From CAYIFA01 sp964362625 (GTDB lineage: Bacteria > Patescibacteriota > Minisyncoccia > 1-14-0-10-42-19), in assembly GCA_964362625.1 (NCBI GenBank), contig CAYIFA010000035.1, positions 1-9,080 of the forward strand: 9,080 nt of DNA, written 5' to 3'. Under the pieces are notes generated by a model. That model saw nothing but the letters and a program-made list of their open reading frames with translations. It was not told the origin of the DNA and ran no database searches. The translations under genes were made by a program, and so were the position numbers. Positions 1-6,236 of this stretch are shown piece by piece. Position 1 is the first letter of the stretch, and each line of letters starts with the position of its first letter.

Positions 1-1720
1 CCGTTGCGCGCTTGTAGGCGCTCTTCATCAAACCAGTGACCTCTTTATCTATCAGGGCCGCGACTTCTTCGGAATAATTTTTAGCGTGAGTTGAAAATTC
101 TTTGCCCAAAAACACCATCTCTTCTTGAGAGCCGAACGCCACCGGCCCAACTTTTTCAGACATGCCATAACGCGTTACTAAACTCCGAGCAATGTCAGTG
201 GCATTGCGCAAATCGTTTGACGCTCCGGTGGTCAGCTCGCTAAACACCAATTTTTCCGAGGCATATCCGCCAAGCGCGACTGCCAGTTCGCTCAAAAAAT
301 GCGACTTAGAAAACAGGCGACGGTCTTCTGAAGGTAATTTTAAAGTATACCCGCCGGCACGGCCTCTAGAGATAATGGTGACCTTATGTACCGGATCAGC
401 TTCAGGGATAACCGCCGCGACCAGCGCGTGTCCGGCTTCGTGATAAGCAGTGATTTTCTTTTCTTTCTCAGACAAAATGTGGCTTTTCCGCTCCGGCCCA
501 AGAAGAACTTTTTCGATAGACATAAGCAAGTCGGCTTGCTCGATTTCCTTGCGGTCTTGCCGGCCAACCAAAATTGCGGCCTCGTTTACAAGATTTTGCA
601 AATCAGCTCCTGAAAATCCGGGGGTGCGCTGGGCCACTTCATGAAAATTGACCTTCGTACTCATCGGCTTGCCCCTAGCGTGGATCTTCATTATTTCCTC
701 GCGTTCCTTTATATCCGGCAAATCCAGCACCACCCGGCGATCAAATCTTCCGGGACGCAGAAGCGCCGGGTCCAAAACATCCGGCCGGTTGGTCGCGGCC
801 ATAACTATTGTCGATTCATGCGGTTCAAATCCGTCTAGTTCAACCAAAATTTGATTCAGGGTTTGCTCTCTTTCATCGTGTCCCCCGCCGAGCCCCGCGC
901 CGCGGTGCCGGCCGATGGCGTCAATTTCATCAATGAATATAATTGCCGGAGAAGACTTTTTGGCCATCTTGAAAAGATCGCGCACGCGACTTGCGCCAAC
1001 CCCGACGAACATTTCCACGAATTCCGATGCGGACAAATAAAAGAACGGCACCCCGGCTTCTCCGGCAACGGCGCGCGCAAGCAAGGTTTTCCCTGTTCCC
1101 GGCGCCCCCATCAATAGAACGCCTTTGGGTATTCTCGCGCCAAGCGCGATGAATTTTGCCGGATTTTTCAAAAATTGAACGATCTCTGCCAACTCTTCTT
1201 TTGCTTCTTTTACTCCGGCAACATCCTTGAATGTCACCCGCTCCTTTTTATTGTCGGGGAGGATGACCCGCGCACGGGATTGGCCGAAAGTAAATGCTTG
1301 CAAATTTGCACGCTGGACATTGCGACTAGCCAACCAAAAGAACACGCCGATTAAAATTAACGGAATCAAAAAAGGCAAAATCGCACCGAGCCAGAAAATT
1401 AAGCCGGATGGCCCGCGAACTTCCACGGTTTCAATCTCTTTTAGCGATTGTTCGGTAACACCATAAGCCAGGAGCGAATCCGAAAGAGAAACCCCCGATT
1501 CTTTTTTGGTTTTTTGCTCGACGCCGTCTCTAAGAGTGACAACAAGGTCTTCGCCCTCGATCACAATTCCCTTTACTTTTCCATCGTTAATTTCGGCCAC
1601 CAGCCGCGATATGGTGATTTCATCAACACTTTTAAGCTGTTCGGAAAATATTGACCAGATACTGGCGATAAAAAACAAAATAAGTATCGCTATTAAGATA
1701 TTTTTAGAAAATAGTTTCAT
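1..1720 (-). CDS. ftsH: ATP-dependent zinc metalloprotease FtsH (3' end outside window)
   Basis: Membrane-anchored AAA+ protease that unfolds and degrades membrane and short-lived cytosolic proteins, normally as a hexamer. About 573 codons are visible and the C-terminal few dozen residues lie beyond the left edge. From the ATG at 1720 the protein has a first membrane segment (about residues 7-24), a short extracytoplasmic domain, and a second membrane segment (about 108-130). The AAA+ module follows, with Walker A GAPGTGKT (205-212), pore motif MFVGVGA, Walker B IIFIDEID, and second region of homology ATNRPDVLDPALLRPGRFDR. The protease domain has the zinc motif HEAGH (427-431) and a likely third zinc ligand, Asp503, in GASNDL. 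All catalytic elements are intact. It lies 40 bases downstream of ileS on the same strand, so read-through and an own promoter are both possible. The short leader has no Shine-Dalgarno. Identity is secure; only the C-terminus is unseen. Confidence 0.97.
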   Translation of the reverse strand, partial: MKLFSKNILIAILILFFIASIWSIFSEQLKSVDEITISRLVAEINDGKVKGIVIEGEDLVVTLRDGVEQKTKKESGVSLSDSLLAYGVTEQSLKEIETVEVRGPSGLIFWLGAILPFLIPLILIGVFFWLASRNVQRANLQAFTFGQSRARVILPDNKKERVTFKDVAGVKEAKEELAEIVQFLKNPAKFIALGARIPKGVLLMGAPGTGKTLLARAVAGEAGVPFFYLSASEFVEMFVGVGASRVRDLFKMAKKSSPAIIFIDEIDAIGRHRGAGLGGGHDEREQTLNQILVELDGFEPHESTIVMAATNRPDVLDPALLRPGRFDRRVVLDLPDIKEREEIMKIHARGKPMSTKVNFHEVAQRTPGFSGADLQNLVNEAAILVGRQDRKEIEQADLLMSIEKVLLGPERKSHILSEKEKKITAYHEAGHALVAAVIPEADPVHKVTIISRGRAGGYTLKLPSEDRRLFSKSHFLSELAVALGGYASEKLVFSELTTGASNDLRNATDIARSLVTRYGMSEKVGPVAFGSQEEMVFLGKEFSTHAKNYSEEVAALIDKEVTGLMKSAYKRAT

Positions 1721-1735
1721 TGGTATTATTCTGTT

Positions 1736-1764
1736 AATTTACCTCTTCCGGCTAACCGTGTCAA
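1736..1764 (-). promoter_or_regulatory. Possible ftsH promoter overlapping the ileS stop codon
   Basis: On the minus strand a perfect -35 hexamer TTGACA (1764-1759) is followed after 17 bases by TAAATT (1741-1736), a 4/6 match to the -10 consensus. The predicted start point near 1729 would leave a leader of about 9 bases before the ftsH ATG at 1720, with no Shine-Dalgarno. The first bases of the -35 hexamer are the last codons of ileS (TGT TGA C). The spacing is ideal but the -10 is only fair. No terminator hairpin separates ileS from ftsH, so ftsH may also be transcribed from ileS. Confidence 0.5.
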
Positions 1765-4700
1765 CAAATCGCGATTTTGAATACAAATTCACCGACTTTT
1801 AACTCGGATGACAATTTCGGATTTTTAATTTCGATAACAATGCTTTTCGCGCCGACCTCTTTTTTAAGTTGGACAGAATATTTTTTGATAAATTTTTCAT
1901 TACCAGAAATGCCAAGAATTATTTTATCTTTCGGTTTTAATCCGGCTTTTTTGCGCATATCCTGAATCTGGCGGGCTAATTCTCTGAACATCCCTTCTTC
2001 TTTTAGTTCTGAAGTAATTTTTGTATCCAGCTCCAGTTTTTTACCGAAAATTATATTTTTGACATTAACCTCTCCTTTTACCAACTCCAGCAATCCTTTC
2101 TTCCTCCTTAATTCATTATTCATAATTCTTAATTCAGACAAAGGTTGCCTTACTTTAACCCCAGAGGCAGCCCGGAGTTCCAGCGCTTTTGAAGCAATAC
2201 CCCGTACTATATCCATATCTTCCAACATAATCCGATCCTTACTCCTGACTTGCCCGCCGAAGCCTTGCTCGCCCGGCGAAGCCTTGGCGTAGCGGGGGCG
2301 AAGGCGGGGCCAGTCCTCCAAATGCGCGCTTTTTTCTTTCCCGCCCAAATCGCGATAAACAGCTTCGGCAATGAACGGAACAAACGGTGCGAGCATCTTA
2401 GAAACCTCCAGAAGCGCGAAACCAAACACCGCGCTGGTTTCTTTTTTATCCGCGGGCTTGCCGTTTTTCATTACATCGCGAATACGGCGAATATACCAAT
2501 GCGAAATGTCATTGATCACAAAACCTTCAAGCGCCCTCGCGGCCTTCACTACGTCATAATTTTCAAGCGCATTGGTAACGCCGATTTGAACTTGTGACAA
2601 CTTCGCTAGCAACCACTTGTTAATAATTTGTTTGGGACTTGGGATTTTGGATTTGGGATTTGCGCGCACACGGTATGTTTTCCAATATTCCACTGAGTTT
2701 ACGAGAATCATTAAAAATTGCCGCGATGCGTTTTTCACGTCATCTTCGCGGAACAATTTTTCATCCCACGGTTGATTTACGGTAAAAAAATACCAGCGAA
2801 CAGCGTCAGCTCCGTATTTATCAAAAAGCTGAAACGGTTCTACGGTATTACCACGAGATTTAGACATTTTTTCGCCCTTAGCATCTAACACAAGCCCTGC
2901 GGTTATTACGTTTTTGTATGCTGCCGGCAATCCCAAAAGAGAAGACACAGCAAGTAAAACGTAAAACCATCCGCGTGTCATATCCATGCCTTCCGAAATA
3001 TAGTCGGCCGGATACGGAATGATTTTGCCGACATTTCTGAATGAGGATTTTCTTAGATCAATGCCGGCTAGCGTCGCGGAATGTTGCGCAAATGGCATAG
3101 AGCCAGAGTCAAACCACACGTCGGCCACAGAAGAAACGCGATGCATTTCCCCGCCGCATTTGCCGCACCTCAAAACAATCTCATCAATAAACGGTTTGTG
3201 CAAATCCAGCTCGCCGCGCTTCAAGCTATAAGGCCAATTATGCAGATTGATTTTTTTAATTTCCGCCGTCTTAGGGTACCAGCATTTTTGATAATCGCTT
3301 TCCGGTATTCCATCGAGCGCGGCGTCCAGCAGCCACAATGGATCTCCGTGCGAAATCAGAAGAATCTTTTTGCCATTGCCGGCTTGCACAATTTCGAAAA
3401 AAGCTCTAACCATCCTGCTTCTTGCGCCGCGATAAGTTTCTCCGTTTGGAAACGGCTCATTAAAACGCCGGTCAAGCGGAAGTTCTTTGTCAACTTCGAC
3501 AACCTTTCTTCCGTGAAAATCTCCGACGTTTATGTCATAGAGCTGATCATGCACTTGATAATTAACGCCCAAAGCGCTGGCCAAAATTCCAGCGGTTTCT
3601 TTTGCGCGCACAAGCGGGGAAGAAATTATCAAATCAATTTTTTTATTTTTCAGCTTTTTTGCGGCTTCTTTTACTTGGGCTATGCCGCGTCTGGTTAAAT
3701 GATTATCTTTATCTTGCTTTGTGATTGAGGGCCCGACAATTCCTTTGACATTATGGTTTGCCTCGCCATGCCGCATAACATATACTTCGGTGCCGTCAGA
3801 TGCGCGTTTTTCATCGAGCTCTTTTAACGAACCGAGGATATCCGAAAACCCGCAACCTGCGCAAACCCAGATAGGCAGCGGCATGCCCCAATACCTTTCT
3901 CTCGAGATGGCCCAGTCAACGTTTTCTTTAAGCCACGCGCCAAAACGGGCCTCGCCTACGAACTTCGGATTCCAATTTATTTTTTTATTTTCTTCAATCA
4001 TCCGCTTTTTTACCGCGGTAGTTTTCAAAAACCATGAGTCCTTAGCGTAATACATCAAGGCCGATTTACAACGCCAGCAAAACGGATAGTCATGTTCGTA
4101 GCTCTCAACCTTGTATAAAAGCTTCCGCGCTTCAAGGTTTTTTATTATTAGGGGGTTCGACTCCAAAAAAGTTTTTTCATGCCAAGCCGAACCCGCTGTT
4201 TGCATCCGCCCGTCTTCTCCGACTGTAACCAGTGTCGGCAAACCATGCACTTTCCCGATTTTTTGGTCTTCATTCCCAAAAGCCGGCGCGATATGCACAA
4301 TGCCGGTGCCATCTTTGGTGCTTACGAAATCACCTCCCACTACACGATATAAATTCCTGTTTGCCGTTGACTGTTGACTGTTCCCTTTATATAACGGTTC
4401 ATATTCCACCCCAACAAGCCGATCCCCGCTTTCCTCGGAAATAACTTTGTAATCGCGGCCGATCACGCTTAGCCGATCCTTAACCAAAATAAGCCATTCG
4501 CCATCAGCTTCGATTGTCGTGTATTTCGCTTTTGGGCTTAGAGCGAGCGCAACATTCCCCGGCAGAGTCCACGGCGTCGTGGTCCAGACCAAAAAATACG
4601 CCTTAATCTTTGAATTCTGCGAGGCCGGCTGCTTAATCGGAAATTTTACATAAATGGACTCGTCTTTTACTTTTTGATATCCTTGGGCCAGTTCATGCGA

Positions 4701-5249
4701 AGACAAGCTGGTTTCGCATCGCGGGCACCACGGCAGAACTTTATAGTCTTTATATAAATATCCGTTTTTTGCGATTTGCGAAAAAATCCACCACAGCCCC
4801 TCGATATAATCATTGGTCATGGTCACATACGGATGCTTGAGATCCAACCAATAAGCCATCCGTTCGGTCAGACGCTCCCACTCTTCTTTATAGAAAAAAA
4901 CATTGTTGCGGGCCTCTTCCACGAAATTTTCAATTCCGATTTTTTCTTCAATTTCCTTTTTGGTCCGCACCCCGAGTTTTTTCTCAACTTCCATTTCGGT
5001 GGGAAGCCCATGCGTATCCCAACCAGCCTTACGAGCAACATAATAACCCTGCATGGTCTTGAAACGGAGAATTATATCTTTGTAAGCGCGAGCGAGTACA
5101 TGATGGATGCCCGGCTTGCCGTTGGCATACGGCGGCCCTTCGTAAAAAACAAACGGCTTGCCTTTTTTTGTCTTGACTAGCGCCCTCTCAAAAATTTTAT
5201 TTTCGCGCCAGTATTTGAGGATCTCTTTTTCTTTTTCCGGAAGGTTCAT
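1761..5249 (-). CDS. ileS: Isoleucyl-tRNA synthetase with an inserted histidine-phosphatase domain
   Basis: Class I synthetase that charges tRNA-Ile in the cytoplasm; 1162 residues from the ATG at 5249. The start is chosen because homology begins at MNLPEKEKEILKYW; an in-frame TTG at 5300 lies upstream of the predicted promoter. In order: GPPYANGKPG with HIGH-box equivalent GIHH (47-50); editing domain CP1 with WTTTPWTLPGN (222-232) and DGTGIVHIAPAFGNED (313-328); CxxC pairs at 175/178, 391/394, 463/466 and 695/698 (two likely zinc sites); SRERYWG (449-455); DVWFDSG (710-716); KMSKS (794-798); and an anticodon-binding helical domain (about 845-980) ending in a synthetase-type C-terminal region. 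Residues about 487-673 are a foreign RHG phosphatase domain. Short repeat-derived peptides lie near 290-299, 862-873, 981-1000 and 1040-1048. Both synthetase and editing motifs look intact, so the protein is expected to be active. ValRS and LeuRS are the main alternatives; the editing and KMSKS contexts favour IleRS. Confidence 0.95.
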   Translation of the reverse strand: MNLPEKEKEILKYWRENKIFERALVKTKKGKPFVFYEGPPYANGKPGIHHVLARAYKDIILRFKTMQGYYVARKAGWDTHGLPTEMEVEKKLGVRTKKEIEEKIGIENFVEEARNNVFFYKEEWERLTERMAYWLDLKHPYVTMTNDYIEGLWWIFSQIAKNGYLYKDYKVLPWCPRCETSLSSHELAQGYQKVKDESIYVKFPIKQPASQNSKIKAYFLVWTTTPWTLPGNVALALSPKAKYTTIEADGEWLILVKDRLSVIGRDYKVISEESGDRLVGVEYEPLYKGNSQQSTANRNLYRVVGGDFVSTKDGTGIVHIAPAFGNEDQKIGKVHGLPTLVTVGEDGRMQTAGSAWHEKTFLESNPLIIKNLEARKLLYKVESYEHDYPFCWRCKSALMYYAKDSWFLKTTAVKKRMIEENKKINWNPKFVGEARFGAWLKENVDWAISRERYWGMPLPIWVCAGCGFSDILGSLKELDEKRASDGTEVYVMRHGEANHNVKGIVGPSITKQDKDNHLTRRGIAQVKEAAKKLKNKKIDLIISSPLVRAKETAGILASALGVNYQVHDQLYDINVGDFHGRKVVEVDKELPLDRRFNEPFPNGETYRGARSRMVRAFFEIVQAGNGKKILLISHGDPLWLLDAALDGIPESDYQKCWYPKTAEIKKINLHNWPYSLKRGELDLHKPFIDEIVLRCGKCGGEMHRVSSVADVWFDSGSMPFAQHSATLAGIDLRKSSFRNVGKIIPYPADYISEGMDMTRGWFYVLLAVSSLLGLPAAYKNVITAGLVLDAKGEKMSKSRGNTVEPFQLFDKYGADAVRWYFFTVNQPWDEKLFREDDVKNASRQFLMILVNSVEYWKTYRVRANPKSKIPSPKQIINKWLLAKLSQVQIGVTNALENYDVVKAARALEGFVINDISHWYIRRIRDVMKNGKPADKKETSAVFGFALLEVSKMLAPFVPFIAEAVYRDLGGKEKSAHLEDWPRLRPRYAKASPGEQGFGGQVRSKDRIMLEDMDIVRGIASKALELRAASGVKVRQPLSELRIMNNELRRKKGLLELVKGEVNVKNIIFGKKLELDTKITSELKEEGMFRELARQIQDMRKKAGLKPKDKIILGISGNEKFIKKYSVQLKKEVGAKSIVIEIKNPKLSSELKVGEFVFKIAIC
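2111..2138. repeat. Heptamer tandem tract, ATTCATA type, inside ileS
   Basis: Four consecutive 7-base units read ATTCATT, ATTCATA, ATTCTTA and ATTCAGA on the plus strand. On the coding strand the tract encodes part of SELRIMNNELRR, near residues 1040-1048 of IleRS, in the C-terminal region just after VRQPL. The homologous stretch in ordinary IleRS is also charged and helical, so part of this could be native sequence. The 7-base period is clear but the units are degenerate. Confidence 0.6.
2251..2310. repeat. GC-rich palindromic insertion element inside ileS
   Basis: A 60-base GC-rich block, exactly 20 codons, encodes PRLRPRYAKASPGEQGFGGQ on the minus strand (IleRS residues about 981-1000), between the conserved HLEDWP segment and the next recognisable IleRS sequence. 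GCCCGCC (2252-2258) can pair with GGCGGGGC (2303-2310), TCGCCC (2269-2274) with GGGCGA (2296-2301), and GCC with GGC around 2281-2288. GAAGCCTTG occurs twice, 19 bases apart (2259 and 2278). The 11-base core CCCGCCGAAGC (2253-2263) recurs exactly in murD at 6361-6371. The peptide does not resemble typical IleRS sequence, so it is read as an inserted repeat element. Confidence 0.75.
2632..2662. repeat. Heptamer tandem tract, TTGGGAT type, inside ileS
   Basis: About 4.4 units of 7 bases on the plus strand: TTGGGAC, TTGGGAT, TTTGGAT, TTGGGAT, then TTG. On the coding strand they yield a low-complexity peptide around NPKSKIPSPK (IleRS residues about 863-873), at the junction between the catalytic core and the anticodon-binding domain. 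Ordinary IleRS has no such lysine/proline-rich segment here, so the tract looks inserted or expanded. Confidence 0.8.
3231..3791 (-). other. Histidine-phosphatase (RHG/PGM-like) domain embedded in IleRS
   Basis: Domain-level annotation within ileS, about 187 residues (487-673 of IleRS), continuous in frame. It starts with EVYVMRHGEANHN, whose RHG motif gives the phospho-acceptor His494 and phosphate-binding Arg493. It continues with a SSPLVRAKETA helix start (Arg548), DINVGDFHGR (like the GxWEG region of CobC/PGM-type enzymes), FPNGETYRGARSRM (likely acidic residue Glu604), and ILLISHGDP with the second catalytic histidine His634. Every hallmark of an active histidine phosphatase is present. 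It is flanked by IWVCAGCG and RCGKCGGEMHR, which are normal IleRS sequence, so the domain interrupts the synthetase and is not appended to an end. The substrate cannot be deduced. Confidence 0.92.
4366..4382. repeat. Heptamer tandem tract, GTTGACT type, inside ileS
   Basis: Two exact GTTGACT units plus GTT on the plus strand (2.4 copies, 7-base period). The coding strand reads NSQQSTAN, IleRS residues about 290-299, within the editing domain shortly before the conserved DGTGIVHIAPAFGNED. The peptide is polar and low-complexity and not typical of the family, consistent with a surface-loop insertion. Confidence 0.7.
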
Positions 5250-5256
5250 GGTTATA

Positions 5257-5285
5257 ATTATATTGCTAATTTGGCCGGCAAACAA
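5257..5285 (-). promoter_or_regulatory. Leaderless-type promoter of ileS
   Basis: On the minus strand TTGTTT (5285-5280), a partial -35, is followed after exactly 17 bases by a perfect TATAAT (5262-5257). Seven bases then separate the -10 from the ATG at 5249. Since bacterial transcription normally starts 6-8 bases past the -10, the mRNA should begin at or next to the start codon. No Shine-Dalgarno is present, which agrees. TATAATTATA is symmetrical, so a plus-strand -10 is also readable here, but it lacks a -35. Confidence 0.65.
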
Positions 5286-5313
5286 TGGGCAAAATCGCAA
5301 AAACGAGCTAGCA

Positions 5314-5319
5314 TAAAAT
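5314..5319 (+). promoter_or_regulatory. Weak candidate -10 box for the serine protease gene
   Basis: TAAAAT is a 5/6 match to the -10 consensus and lies 40 bases before the start codon at 5360. It would start transcription near 5326 and leave a leader of about 34 bases containing the Shine-Dalgarno. No convincing -35 is seen at the expected distance, so this is a weak call. The divergent space (5250-5359) holds nothing else recognisable on this strand. Confidence 0.3.
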
Positions 5320-5346
5320 CAGACGCAGCTTGGCAACTTAACCGGA

Positions 5347-5352
5347 TAAGGA
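5347..5352 (+). promoter_or_regulatory. Shine-Dalgarno AAGGAG deciding a TTG start
   Basis: AAGGAG lies 7 bases before the TTG at 5360, which is optimal spacing. It fixes the start of the serine protease gene on this unusual codon, and the resulting N-terminus is a basic then hydrophobic export signal. It is the only clear ribosome-binding site in the window. Confidence 0.8.
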
Positions 5353-5359
5353 GCGGCAA

Positions 5360-6202
5360 TTGTTAAGAAAGCTTTCGATCTCAGTCTTGTTGGCATTTAA
5401 TGTGAGTTTAATTTACAGTTTTATTGTTAACTATCCCGTTAGCCAGCCGCGTCCAGCAGACAAAACTCAATGTACCACAAATCCTCCGCGTTATATCTTT
5501 CCGCTTGTTAATTTGAAGAATTCAACGGTATCAAACGCCGTGATCATAGACAACAAAGCCGGATTGCTGATAGCCATGGCTCATGCGGTAATTAACGGAA
5601 ACGCCGAGATAAGCGACGAACTGTTCATTCAGGCTGAAACCTCCCCACCTTTCTTTCTAGCCGCAGATACAAAAGAAGGATGGGTTGACCGACATAACGA
5701 CTTGGCAATAATTAAAACTCACCTGGCGGCGGCAAATCTTCCGGCCGAAAACGGATTATTACCAAGCGATGTCGCTATCGGTGAGTATGTCGCGGCAACT
5801 GGATTTATTCCTTATCTTGATGAAGCTGCCGGCGTTGAAAATCTTTTTTATTCTTACTGCATAAACGCCAAAGTTATAAAAACCAATGCCGGCGCCTGCA
5901 TATATCCGATTCTTTTACGATGTACGCGCTGGTACCTGTTCAATTTTTACAAACTGGCTGGCTGGGAGTGGCCGAAAAATGAAACGGCGCGTATCTCAAA
6001 CAACTATACACATATATCAAGATATGCCGGCAATCAAGATTTCCGGGGCGGCATGAGCGGCTCGCCGGCTACAAATGAATCCGGAAAAATAATCGGATTT
6101 ATTTCCGGAATAACTCGCGCTCAAGCGATCCTGTCATCGGCAGCCAGCGCGGAAAAACTTCTAATCAAGGTTAAAGATGAGTTAAACTCCGACAAAAAAT
6201 AA
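5360..6202 (+). CDS. Exported or membrane-anchored trypsin-like serine protease
   Basis: Predicted extracytoplasmic peptidase, 280 residues from a TTG start supported by AAGGAG. The N-terminus (LRKLSISVLLAFNVSLIYSF) is a basic-hydrophobic signal peptide or uncleaved anchor of about 20 residues; no lipobox is seen. The trypsin-fold triad can be read as His75 in IAMAHAVING (replacing the usual TAAHV), Asp114 in RHNDLAIIKT, and Ser233 in FRGGMSGSPATNESGKIIGFISG (GxSGxP). Cysteines 38, 167, 180 and 188 could form disulfides outside the cell. There is no PDZ domain, unlike DegP/HtrA. The segment from about 150 to 225, between Asp and Ser, is long, rich in aromatic residues and unrecognised. It stands alone on the plus strand, diverging from ileS and converging on murD, with its own terminator. 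The peptidase assignment is good; the biological target is unknown. Confidence 0.8.
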   Translation: MLRKLSISVLLAFNVSLIYSFIVNYPVSQPRPADKTQCTTNPPRYIFPLVNLKNSTVSNAVIIDNKAGLLIAMAHAVINGNAEISDELFIQAETSPPFFLAADTKEGWVDRHNDLAIIKTHLAAANLPAENGLLPSDVAIGEYVAATGFIPYLDEAAGVENLFYSYCINAKVIKTNAGACIYPILLRCTRWYLFNFYKLAGWEWPKNETARISNNYTHISRYAGNQDFRGGMSGSPATNESGKIIGFISGITRAQAILSSAASAEKLLIKVKDELNSDKK

Positions 6203-6211
6203 ATTGCAAAA

Positions 6212-6234
6212 CGGCTCAAGCGACGCTTGAGCCG
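6212..6234. terminator. Bidirectional intrinsic terminator between protease gene and murD
   Basis: A perfect 10-base-pair stem, CGGCTCAAGC (6212-6221) with GCTTGAGCCG (6225-6234), has a 3-base GAC loop. On the plus strand it lies 9 bases after the protease stop codon and is followed by ATTATTTTAATTTT. On the minus strand it begins 2 bases after the murD stop and is followed by TTTTGCAATTTATTTTTT. It should terminate both convergent units. Confidence 0.9.
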
Positions 6235-6236
6235 GA

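Noticed and set aside
880..915. GC-rich segment in ftsH as another copy of the palindromic element
   Set aside because: It encodes the conserved FtsH sequence HRGAGLGGGHDE, so the GC richness is explained by the native protein.
2250..2597. A 115-codon plus-strand frame, plus a 72-codon minus-strand frame at 2207-2425, near the palindromic element
   Set aside because: Both overlap the clearly coding IleRS anticodon-binding region in other frames and lack start signals. The GC-rich element reduces stop codons locally.
3081..3698. A 205-codon open frame on the plus strand, antisense to ileS
   Set aside because: It lies wholly within the phosphatase-domain region of ileS, has no ribosome-binding site, and its protein resembles no family I know. 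It is best explained as a shadow of the coding frame.
5099..5110. Loss of the HIGH motif in IleRS (GIHH)
   Set aside because: The surrounding ANGKPGIHHVLAR pattern is, as far as I recall, a normal variant in a large subset of bacterial IleRS, so it is not unusual.
5249..5300. Upstream in-frame TTG start for ileS (17 extra residues)
   Set aside because: The extension covers the predicted -10 and -35 elements, is not IleRS-like, and the ATG at 5249 matches the family N-terminus.
5250..5359. Small RNA or tRNA gene in the divergent intergenic space
   Set aside because: No cloverleaf, riboswitch-like pairing or terminator hairpin is visible; the space is accounted for by the ileS promoter and the protease leader.
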